NCBI GenBank assembly: GCA_016296165.1
Contig: JAEDJV010000162.1
Span: forward strand, 1-5,351
Length of the DNA: 5,351 bases
Direction: 5' to 3'
Origin: Oscillospiraceae bacterium
Lineage (GTDB): Bacteria; Bacillota; Clostridia; Oscillospirales; Ruminococcaceae
This document shows positions 1 to 5,351 of this stretch, in pieces (the first letter of the stretch is position 1; every line of letters begins with the position of its first letter). The translations under genes were made by a program, and so were the position numbers. The notes under the pieces are model-generated. The model did no database searches. It was given only the letters and a program-made list of their open reading frames with translations, and was not told where the DNA came from.

Positions 1-271
1 TGTACCCTGGTTCTTTATCACCAGTCGCTAATGCGCTGTAACCAACTAATCACCATATGTAGGAAAAGCCCGCAGCTAAAACCTCCTTTAACCAGTCAGC
101 TGAGCTGCTGTAGGAAAATATATGTAATAGACTACGGGGCTTCATAAAGTTATCGGTTATTAACCATCAAATAATAAGATGATTAAACCAATCGGGGAAT
201 ATCCCCTTCAACAATCATAGAAGTAATCAGGACGCTCCCCAGCGTTGCCCTCTTACTACTATGATCATAGC
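1..271 (-). ncRNA. Probable structured non-coding RNA, family not identified, 3' end not seen
   Basis: This stretch has no convincing reading frame but is dense in hairpins, and a promoter on the minus strand points into it with a predicted start at G271. Read leftward, the first element is a long stem: 253-265 pairs with 214-226 over 13 positions with one U-U mismatch. Inside it is a second stem (232-236 with 241-245) whose four-base GGGG loop (237-240) could form a pseudoknot with the CCCC lying in 136-140. Further on are a GGGGA/UCCCC hairpin (194-206), a 7-bp stem (162-168 with 178-184) that competes with a GGUU/AACC hairpin (155-165), a GCAGCU/AGCUGC pairing across roughly 72-110, and a 5-bp stem (7-11 with 20-24). 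The decamer UUUUCCUACA occurs twice (59-68 and 109-118). I see no U-rich terminator, so the transcript may continue past the edge. It lacks the hallmarks I know for RNase P RNA, tmRNA, SRP RNA or T-box. The raiA motif or a 6S-like RNA are untested candidates. Confidence 0.5.
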
Positions 272-278
272 AAAAATA

Positions 279-306
279 ATTATATCACACTTTAGAATTT
301 TATGAA
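279..306 (-). promoter_or_regulatory. Sigma-A-type promoter for the leftward RNA
   Basis: On the minus strand a TTCATA -35 box (301-306) and a perfect TATAAT -10 box (279-284) are separated by 16 bases. The predicted start, G271, lies just before the long 5' stem of the RNA candidate. This fit between promoter and structure is the main reason for placing the RNA on the minus strand rather than reading the region as a leader of the MATE gene. Confidence 0.55.
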
Positions 307-317
307 AGGAAAAGTGT
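287..317. repeat. 7-bp inverted repeat between the leftward RNA promoter and the MATE gene
   Basis: ACACTTT (287-293) and AAAGTGT (311-317) are perfect inverted repeats separated by 17 bases. The -35 box of the leftward promoter lies between the arms. The dyad could be an operator shared by the divergent units, or chance in AT-rich DNA. There is no U-tract, so it is not a terminator. Confidence 0.2.
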
Positions 318-364
318 AATTGAATCACTTGCTGGGGGATGATTTAATTATACCAGGATTTACT

Positions 365-1738
365 ATGGCAAAAACCTATGATCTTACAAACGGCAGTCCT
401 GCAAAGCTGATAATGAAATTTTTCTTTCCGATGTTTTTTACAAACATGCTTCAGCAGATATATACAATTGCCGATACCGCTATTGTTGGAAAAGGACTCG
501 GTGACAATCAGCTTGCGGCGGTTGGAAATATGTCCTCGCTGACCTTTCTCATTGTCGGCTTTTCAATCGGACTTACAAACGGTTTTTCAATTATGACTGC
601 CCAGTATTTCGGAGCAGGTAACAAAAAAAACCTCCGGCAGTGTGTAGCTGCATCAGCAGTTCTTGCTTTTTCAATAACTGCTGTACTTACACTCCTTAGT
701 ATTATATTTCTCAGACCAGTGCTTGTTCTTTTGCAGACTCCTGAATCAATAATTTCTGACAGTCTGATATACGGATACATTATTTTCGGTGGTCTTGCAG
801 CCAATATTGCGTATAACCTCTGTGCAAGCATACTCAGAGCACTTGGCGACAGCAAAACCCCTTTCTACGCAATTATCGTTTCAACCATAACAAATATCAT
901 TTTTGATTTTGTTTTTGTATTCGGCCTGAAAACAGGCGTTGAAGGTCCTGCTGCAGTTACTGTAATGTCACAGCTTGTTTCCGCCGTTATCTGCTTTGCC
1001 AGAATCAGAAAAATTGAAATACTTCAGCTTTCAAAAGATGACTTCCGGAACACATTATCAATGGCTGGAAATCTTCTGAAAAACGGAATACCTATGGCTG
1101 CCATGAACTCAATAACCGCTGTAGGCTGTATGACAGTTCAGTATTTTGTAAACGGAATGGGCGTTGTTTACACATCAGCATATTCTGCCTGCAGCAAATA
1201 CATAAATCTTTTTATGCAGCCTGCCTGCACTGCCGGATATACTATGTCATCATTTACAAGTCAGAACTGCGGAGCAGAAAAATACGACCGTATTGTAAGC
1301 GGACTAAAGGTTTGCCTTTCTGTTGCAGCAGTGTCATACGTTATTCTGGGCTCAGTTATGGTCTTTTTCTCAAAGGAACTAGCATCGTTTATGCTGAACG
1401 GTCCGGAACAGATTAGTCTTGCATCAATATACCTTGTGAGATGCGGAATAATGATATTTGCAGTTGATTTTCTTTTCGTATTCCGAAGCGGCTGTCAGGG
1501 AATGGGAAAGCCTTTTTTACCGATGATTTCAGGTGTTCTTGAAATGATAATGAGAGTTCTGGTAATTGCACTGTTTATTGGAAAAATCGGCTTTGCTGCC
1601 GCCGCTTACGCTGAAATTGCCGCATGGTGTGCCGCTCTTGCGATAAATGTGTATGCATTTGTTTATTTTATAAGAAAGAAAACAAAACATGATAAAAGAG
1701 AGTTTCATCATTTTGCGTTAAGAAAATTGATTATTTGA
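365..1738 (+). CDS. MATE-family efflux transporter (multidrug/cation antiporter)
   Basis: This is a 457-residue polytopic membrane protein of the usual length for a MATE (MatE, PF01554) transporter. The family exports drugs or other organic cations in exchange for Na+ or H+; the substrate here cannot be told from sequence. Visible family features include the N-terminal YDLTNGS start, FFFPMFFTNMLQQIYTIADT with IVGK at about residues 19-43, NGFSIMTAQYFGAG at 72-85, LRALGDSKTPFY at 157-168, and NIIFDF followed by GVEGPAA at about 177-197. The second half repeats the fold from about NGIPMAAMNS onward, and the protein ends in a short basic cytoplasmic tail (RKKTKHDKRE). I chose ATG 365 because family members begin this way and AGGA (355-358) sits six bases upstream. 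A TTG at 320, preceded by AAAGGA (305-310), would add 15 residues resembling nothing in the family. No clear plus-strand promoter was found. The gene is intact. Confidence 0.93.
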   Translation: MAKTYDLTNGSPAKLIMKFFFPMFFTNMLQQIYTIADTAIVGKGLGDNQLAAVGNMSSLTFLIVGFSIGLTNGFSIMTAQYFGAGNKKNLRQCVAASAVLAFSITAVLTLLSIIFLRPVLVLLQTPESIISDSLIYGYIIFGGLAANIAYNLCASILRALGDSKTPFYAIIVSTITNIIFDFVFVFGLKTGVEGPAAVTVMSQLVSAVICFARIRKIEILQLSKDDFRNTLSMAGNLLKNGIPMAAMNSITAVGCMTVQYFVNGMGVVYTSAYSACSKYINLFMQPACTAGYTMSSFTSQNCGAEKYDRIVSGLKVCLSVAAVSYVILGSVMVFFSKELASFMLNGPEQISLASIYLVRCGIMIFAVDFLFVFRSGCQGMGKPFLPMISGVLEMIMRVLVIALFIGKIGFAAAAYAEIAAWCAALAINVYAFVYFIRKKTKHDKREFHHFALRKLII

Positions 1739-1755
1739 CGCGGTTGTTGTATAAT
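1727..1755 (+). promoter_or_regulatory. Promoter of the dockerin protein gene, inside the 3' end of the MATE gene
   Basis: TTGATT (1727-1732) and TATAAT (1750-1755) are separated by an ideal 17 bases. The -35 box lies within the last codons of the MATE gene. The predicted start near 1762 leaves a leader of about 26 bases carrying GGAG (1776-1779), eight bases before ATG 1788. The dockerin gene therefore probably has its own transcription start. Confidence 0.6.
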
Positions 1756-1787
1756 AAGGAAAAATACCGTGAAATGGAGTGGATTAA

Positions 1788-2942
1788 ATGGGATTCAGAA
1801 AAATTATCGCAATTATTTTATCAATATCTGTTGTAACCGGCAAAATACCTGTTATTTCAGCCGCTGAAACTATACCTGATGGATGGTTAATATGGCATAG
1901 TTATACCTCATATTCAGAAACGGACAGTCAGTTGTACCTGAGAGATAATGAGGGTAAAATAACAGAAATTACAGGTGATTTTGTTAATCCTATGAACGGG
2001 AGTTTTGGAATAACACCTGATAAAGCTGTATTTATGGCGATAGATAAAAACTTTGATGAATGGGATATCTATCTGTATGATAATGATGAAAAAACGGTTT
2101 CAAACTTAACTGAAAACAGCGGTTTCAGAAACGAAGATCCAAAATGGCTGCCTGATGGAACGAGAATTGTATTTAAGAGAGGGTACTGGAATAATACTGT
2201 CAGTGATTTTACATATAATCTTGCCATCCTGAATCTGCAGAACATGGAAATAAAAATGCTGACAGATGATTTCGAAGAAGAAGCAATGCCTTATATTTCC
2301 GATGACGGTAAATATCTCTTTTATACCAGATACACTGACGGATATGGTTCCATTGTTCAGATGGATATGGATACAAACGAAACAAGGACAATTTACAGCG
2401 AGAAAGATGTAACAGCCTATTATCCTGTCTGTAAAAACGGAAAGCTGTATTTTACAAAATGGTACTCAGCCGGTAATCACCATGACCAGCTGATGTGCTA
2501 CGACGGAAACATCCTTTACAGTCTGTCAGTGAATTCAGAAATATACGACAGTTCGGATCCCTGCCCGATTGACGATAATTCCATTATATACAGCAGTACA
2601 GCTAAGGGAAGTTATTCGCTTTATTATTTTGACGGAAATGAATCAGTCCCGCTTAATGAAATCAATACAGATAAAAATGAACTTGGAGCTGATTTTTATT
2701 CTTCTGAGGAATATCAGAAATATCTGGATTCAAAAAATAAAACAGATATAAACGGAGATATAAATTCAGACGGTAAATTTAATATCGCTGATGTTATACT
2801 TCTGCAGAAATGGCTGCTTGATGTACCGGATACGATAGTCGCAAACCCCAAAGCAGGAGATTTTAACGGCGATAATGTTCTGAACATACCTGACCTTTGT
2901 ATGATGAAGGAAACACTGCAAAAACCAAAAACATCATCTTGA
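1788..2942 (+). CDS. Secreted TolB/PD40-type beta-propeller protein with C-terminal type I dockerin
   Basis: This 384-residue protein has a signal peptide (residues 1 to about 26: basic MGFRK, hydrophobic core, cleavage probably near VISAA). Residues about 30-290 form a beta-propeller of TolB/PD40-like blades, recognisable as repeated 'P.w..DG..i.f' units at about 66-98, 115-132, 164-182, 209-227 and 254-284. Residues about 321-377 are a type I dockerin with two calcium loops, D324-I-N-S-D-G-K-F-N-I-A-D335 and D358-F-N-G-D-N-V-L-N-I-P-D369, each followed by its helix (VILLQKWLL; LCMMKETL). Dockerins bind cohesins of scaffoldins, so the protein is probably exported and docked on a cellulosome or cell-surface scaffold. 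No glycoside hydrolase, esterase or carbohydrate-binding module is visible. The propeller may bind a polysaccharide or protein, but its ligand is unknown. The start is supported by GGAG eight bases upstream and by the signal peptide. Both calcium loops look intact, so the dockerin should be functional. Confidence 0.9.
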   Translation: MGFRKIIAIILSISVVTGKIPVISAAETIPDGWLIWHSYTSYSETDSQLYLRDNEGKITEITGDFVNPMNGSFGITPDKAVFMAIDKNFDEWDIYLYDNDEKTVSNLTENSGFRNEDPKWLPDGTRIVFKRGYWNNTVSDFTYNLAILNLQNMEIKMLTDDFEEEAMPYISDDGKYLFYTRYTDGYGSIVQMDMDTNETRTIYSEKDVTAYYPVCKNGKLYFTKWYSAGNHHDQLMCYDGNILYSLSVNSEIYDSSDPCPIDDNSIIYSSTAKGSYSLYYFDGNESVPLNEINTDKNELGADFYSSEEYQKYLDSKNKTDINGDINSDGKFNIADVILLQKWLLDVPDTIVANPKAGDFNGDNVLNIPDLCMMKETLQKPKTSS

Positions 2943-2970
2943 AAAGATATATAAATTTTTCTCTTACTTA

Positions 2971-3000
2971 TTTACAATTAACCGCTAAATATAATATAAT
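2971..3000 (+). promoter_or_regulatory. Probable promoter of the TraX-family gene
   Basis: TTTACA (2971-2976) and TATAAT (2995-3000) are 18 bases apart in a very AT-rich gap between genes. The predicted start near 3007 leaves about 43 bases of leader that include the AAGGAGA ribosome binding site (3034-3040). The surrounding AT-richness makes chance matches more likely, so confidence is moderate. Confidence 0.45.
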
Positions 3001-3049
3001 ATTTGATATATTCACTATAACGTTCATATAATTAAGGAGAAATTATATT

Positions 3050-3775
3050 ATGGACACTCAAAAACACAATTTAAAATTTATCAGCCGGGATATGCTTAAG
3101 TTTATTGCCTTAATCGCAATGGTTATCGGCCATTTTCTAATTTATACCGCCAGTGAACTAAAAGCATTTGGCATTCCGCAGCCGTTTTTATCCTGGATAA
3201 TGTCTGCTCAGTTTATTGCTCCGCCGATTTTCATGTTTTTCATAACAGAAGGGTTTCAGTACACCCGATCAAAAAGCAAGTACGCAGTCAGACTGTTAAT
3301 ATTCGCACTACTGACTCAGATTCCGTTTATTCTGTGTGAAAATATGACACTGAGTTTCAGATTATTTTTCAGTCAGTTTAATGTCATATTCGGATTATTA
3401 GCTGGTCTGATATCATTGATAATACTTGAAAGTAAACTTAAGCTTCCTCTGAAAGTTTTAATCATCGCTGTATTTATGGCCGCCGGAAATCTGCTTAATA
3501 TACAGTGGGGCGGTGTATACGGATTACTGTTCATACTCACATTTTATATCTTCCGTGAACGTCCGGTTATTCGAATGGGAGTTTATACAGTTATTGCATT
3601 ACTCTACTCTAAACTTATTCCTTCGCTATTGATTCCAATGCTTCTGTCAGTTATACTAATTACATTTTTTTATAATGGTGAAAAAGGCAAATATCCAAAC
3701 TTTTCAAAATATTTTATGTACATAATCTACCCGATACATTACTGGATTATTTATATTGTAAAATACATAGCCTGA
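3050..3775 (+). CDS. TraX-family integral membrane protein (putative acyltransferase-like)
   Basis: This 241-residue hydrophobic protein, probably with seven or more membrane helices, matches the TraX family (PF05857). The founding member, TraX of the F plasmid, N-acetylates the pilin subunit; chromosomal homologues in Firmicutes are common and their substrates are unknown. Family signatures seen are RDMLKFIALIAMVIGH (13-28, with D14 and H28), the F.TEGFQYTRSKSKYAVRL block (about 64-82, with E67 and G68) followed by LLTQIPF, an N111 in FNVIFG, and a C-terminal IIYPIHYW (225-232, Y227/P228/H230). Many relatives have DH where this protein has G27-H28. The start is firm: AAGGAGA (3034-3040) sits nine bases before ATG 3050. 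No conjugation or pilin gene is nearby, so a pilus role is not implied. It is followed by a strong terminator and appears to be a single-gene unit. Confidence 0.88.
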   Translation: MDTQKHNLKFISRDMLKFIALIAMVIGHFLIYTASELKAFGIPQPFLSWIMSAQFIAPPIFMFFITEGFQYTRSKSKYAVRLLIFALLTQIPFILCENMTLSFRLFFSQFNVIFGLLAGLISLIILESKLKLPLKVLIIAVFMAAGNLLNIQWGGVYGLLFILTFYIFRERPVIRMGVYTVIALLYSKLIPSLLIPMLLSVILITFFYNGEKGKYPNFSKYFMYIIYPIHYWIIYIVKYIA

Positions 3776-3813
3776 CATATCGGTGAATTGTATAATTCAA
3801 ATATCATAAAACC

Positions 3814-3858
3814 AAAAGCTGCATATGGATCATAAAAATGATTCATGTGCAGCTTTTT
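3814..3858 (+). terminator. Intrinsic terminator after the TraX-family gene, possibly bidirectional
   Basis: Bases 3814-3833 pair with 3838-3857 over 20 positions, including two G-U pairs, around an AAAA loop (3834-3837). The stem ends in a run of Ts (3854-3858). It lies 39 bases after the TraX stop and 70 bases beyond the stop of the convergent minus-strand gene. Read leftward, the two G-U pairs become A-C mismatches, but a 10-bp outer stem and a TTTTGGTTTT tract remain, so it may also stop the opposing transcript less efficiently. Confidence 0.85.
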
Positions 3859-4475
3859 CCGGTATACAGTAATTCTGAAAAAAAGGATTTATTTCTGGTG
3901 TCTAAAAATCAAAACAATTGCTTTCGTTTATAATCTGATTATTTCCCTGAATGCATCGTCAAGCATATCCCAGTCCGGGTTTCTGTCATCTTCCATTGAT
4001 TCCGCCAGTTTTTTGTAATAATTAAGTTTTTCTTCAATATAATTATTGATAACCTTAACTTTTGGACCTTTCTCTGATTCAGACATTTTTATCTTCTTTG
4101 CAAGAAGGTTTGCCACAGCTTCTTTCATATTTTCCTCAAGAACAGTATTAAATAATTCGTCAAACAAAACCGGAGGCGGACACTTTTTTTCTTCTATCCA
4201 TCTGCACGCAAGCAGCGGACGTAGAACGTAAAAATACTTTTTGTATTTTACCATGTCAGACTTCAGATATTCGTGATAATTTTTATTTGCTGTTCCGTAA
4301 TAATGATATAATGCAGCTTTACAGGAAAAATAACGTACAGCAGTGTCATTGTATAGTTTCTGCCATTTATCAGTTGTATAATACACCACAGGTGAATTAC
4401 TCCATTCAAATATTGTTGCATTTGATTTATGAAAATGCTGTAAAACTTTCCTGATATCCCAGCCGTTAATATCAA

Positions 4476-4562
4476 GAACATCATTCAGTTCCCAGTCGAT
4501 AAAATCCTTATTTTCACTAAGAGAAAATAAGTATTTTATCGACTGGGAACTGAATGATGTTC
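4476..4562. repeat. 87-bp near-perfect palindrome
   Basis: The arms 4476-4505 and 4533-4562 are perfect inverted repeats of 30 bp. Pairing continues inward: 4507-4515 with 4523-4531 after one mismatch (4506/4532), then a short centre around 4519 with one more mismatch (4516/4522). The left arm is native coding sequence of the nucleotidyltransferase gene and the right arm is an inverted copy of it. The transcript would form a hairpin of about 40 bp, and the DNA could extrude a cruciform. Confidence 0.95.
4488..4526. repeat. 39-bp direct repeat, first copy
   Basis: Bases 4488-4526 are identical to 4559-4597 over all 39 positions, 71 bases apart. With the palindrome, this shows that the stretch between them derives wholly from this gene and not from a mobile element. 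Confidence 0.95.
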
Positions 4563-4597
4563 CCAGTCGATAAAATCCTTATTTTCACTAAGAGAAA
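4527..4597. other. 71-bp insertion: inverted copy plus direct duplication
   Basis: The inserted segment is 32 bases of inverted sequence (4527-4558) followed by the 39-base direct copy (4559-4597). Its exact edges are ambiguous because of the repeat. One base, T4532, departs from a perfect inverted copy, where G is expected. No transposase, target-site duplication or foreign sequence is present. Deleting it restores one continuous reading frame of 262 codons including the stop. Confidence 0.85.
4559..4597. repeat. 39-bp direct repeat, second copy
   Basis: This is the exact copy of 4488-4526. It continues rightward into the native 5' part of the gene (4598 onward). The four bases GTTC (4559-4562) belong both to this copy and to the end of the inverted arm, marking the second switch point of the rearrangement. 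Confidence 0.95.
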
Positions 4598-4773
4598 GAT
4601 AAAATTCACTATCTCTTGCATAAACAAATCTGACATCATAATCACTGTCCGGAGAGGCCAGCCCCCATGCTCTGCTTCCTGATTCAACCGCATGCAGAAT
4701 TTTTATATTTTCCTTCTCTTCAATTTCTTTGATTTTCATCATTATCAACTTTTCTGCCGGTCCTTCAAAATTC

Positions 4774-5351
4774 TCATATTTCATCCCGAATCACCTTTTC
4801 ATTTATCGTCATCACAAGTTCCTGCACCTTTTTCATATCCGGTTCTTCCGGCAAATCTGTATTCTCTGATGCATATTTGAGCCGCTTCTCAAAATCTGTA
4901 AGAATGTCATAAAAACTATCGTGAAAGGTACCGTCTTCTTTTTGATATTTTCCGAATCTGATATCCATAAGAAGGTCGTGTTCCTTTGTCCTGTATGTAT
5001 TAATCTCACCTTTTTCAAGAATATCCAGTGCCATCATAAACAGCCTTACCAGATGCATGGCATGTTTATTCAGATGCAGATCATCTTTTTTCTTATTTCG
5101 TTTTCCAATCTTTTCGTAGTCTTTTACTACATTGGACATAATACTCAGCATACCTGCGTAATCTCTCAAAGGATAATGTTTCAGACTTACATCCACAAAT
5201 ATTTCCTTCTGAAATTCCGGATTCACAGCATTATCGATATAGATCTCAACGTTTCCATTCTCAAAACTTTTAAATCTGCTGTTAAATCCATGTACTGCAT
5301 TTTTAACGGAGTTGAAAATATGCTGCTCCTTTTCACTCTGGGGAAAAGAAT
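4774..5351 (-). CDS. Nucleotidyltransferase of the PF10127 (RlaP-like) group, C-terminal part
   Basis: The frame is open from the right edge of the window to a stop at 4774, giving 191 visible residues. The start and the N-terminal catalytic GS...DxD region lie outside. What is visible matches the C-terminal half of one PF10127 subfamily: a helical block KHAMHLVRLFMMALDILEKG (residues 95-114), then EINTYR, LLMDIRFGKY, and the closing LPEEPDMKKVQEL. The segment EIYIDNAVNPEFQKEI lies upstream of these helices. The family belongs to the polymerase-beta superfamily of nucleotidyltransferases; an RNA-end substrate is proposed for some members but cannot be read here. The last 11 bases overlap the start of the next gene, so the two are probably cotranscribed and translationally coupled. 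The two proteins belong to different subfamilies and are not a recent tandem duplication. An internal GTG at 5226 has no reason to be the true start. Confidence 0.75.
   Translation of the reverse strand, partial: SFPQSEKEQHIFNSVKNAVHGFNSRFKSFENGNVEIYIDNAVNPEFQKEIFVDVSLKHYPLRDYAGMLSIMSNVVKDYEKIGKRNKKKDDLHLNKHAMHLVRLFMMALDILEKGEINTYRTKEHDLLMDIRFGKYQKEDGTFHDSFYDILTDFEKRLKYASENTDLPEEPDMKKVQELVMTINEKVIRDEI

Larger units (their letters stand above)
3928..4784 (-). pseudogene. Nucleotidyltransferase (PF10127, RlaP-like) broken by a 71-bp self-derived insertion
   Basis: The gene starts at ATG 4784, overlaps the end of the upstream gene by 11 bases and has AAGGTGAT (4790-4797) as ribosome binding site. 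Its N-terminal part carries the polymerase-beta-type nucleotidyltransferase motif: GSR (36-38) in ESGSRAWG, then SPDSDYDVRF with the D48-x-D50 metal-binding pair. After DWE75 the frame runs into the insertion, adds seven foreign residues (HHSVPSR) and stops at 4536. If the 71 bases 4527-4597 are removed, the frame continues as DWELNDVLDINGWDIRKV, passes through KSNATIFEWSNSPVVYY and runs without a stop to 3928. That gives 261 residues, with the family's KYKKYFYVLRPLLACRWIE helix near the middle. The 71-bp length is not a multiple of three, so the frameshift is real in this sequence. An in-frame remnant from GTG 4389 keeps 153 residues without the catalytic motif. The family is thought to transfer nucleotides, with some members linked to RNA repair; the substrate is unknown. 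If the insertion is an assembly error, the gene is intact. Confidence 0.87.

Noticed and set aside
320..364. TTG start extending the MATE protein by 15 residues
   Set aside because: The extra residues do not resemble the family's N-terminus, and ATG 365 has its own AGGA at good spacing. The AAGGA before the TTG is noted but does not outweigh this.
120..364. Plus-strand riboswitch (such as a guanidine riboswitch) controlling the MATE gene
   Set aside because: No recognisable conserved riboswitch core and no plus-strand promoter were found. The convincing promoter in this gap points the other way.
508..855. Minus-strand open frame inside the MATE gene
   Set aside because: It is antisense to clear family coding sequence, has no family features, and is a shadow of the real frame.
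2569..2751. Plus-strand open frame inside the dockerin gene
   Set aside because: It is a shifted frame within the propeller-to-dockerin linker and has no motif of its own.
2935..2960. Weak hairpin with T-run after the dockerin gene as terminator
   Set aside because: The stem is only about five A-T-rich base pairs and is separated from the T-run. It is too weak to support.
3003..3032. Second promoter-like pair (TTGATA, TATAAT) before the TraX gene
   Set aside because: Transcription would start inside the AAGGAGA ribosome binding site, so the upstream pair at 2971-3000 is preferred.
4263..4484. Separate small minus-strand gene between the two halves of the nucleotidyltransferase
   Set aside because: It is an out-of-frame reading of the broken gene. 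The restored frame explains the same bases with conserved family motifs.
4476..4597. CRISPR repeat or insertion sequence remnant
   Set aside because: There are only two direct copies plus one inverted copy, all derived from the surrounding gene, with no spacers, transposase or target duplication.

Overview
The window reads as chromosomal DNA from a low-GC Gram-positive rumen or gut anaerobe, most likely a Ruminococcus of the R. flavefaciens/R. albus type. The strongest clue is a secreted protein ending in a type I dockerin whose linker (LLQKWLL.VPDT, then DLCMMK) matches my memory of Ruminococcus cellulosome dockerins. Family assignments come from motif recognition alone; no database was searched.

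Left part (1-364): no protein gene. The minus strand carries a good sigma-A-type promoter (279-306) firing leftward into a hairpin-rich stretch, best explained as a structured non-coding RNA that starts near 271 and runs toward or past the left edge. Its family is not identified with confidence.

Middle part (365-3775), plus strand: a MATE-family multidrug/cation antiporter; a secreted beta-propeller protein with a C-terminal dockerin, with its own promoter inside the 3' end of the MATE gene; and a TraX-family membrane protein, with its own promoter and a strong ribosome binding site. The block closes with a 20-bp-stem intrinsic terminator (3814-3858). Separate promoters suggest three neighbouring genes rather than one functional operon.

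Right part (3928-5351), minus strand: two tandem, overlapping genes for nucleotidyltransferases of the polymerase-beta-superfamily group (PF10127, RlaP-like). The upstream one is cut by the window edge. The downstream one is broken by a 71-bp insertion made only of its own sequence: an inverted copy followed by a 39-bp direct copy. Removing exactly 71 bp restores a continuous 261-codon gene with the expected family motifs. The insertion looks like a fold-back template-switch mutation with a 4-bp microhomology at the second switch, or else an assembly or amplification chimera. It is the most striking object in the window. The leftward RNA is the best candidate for something uncharacterised.
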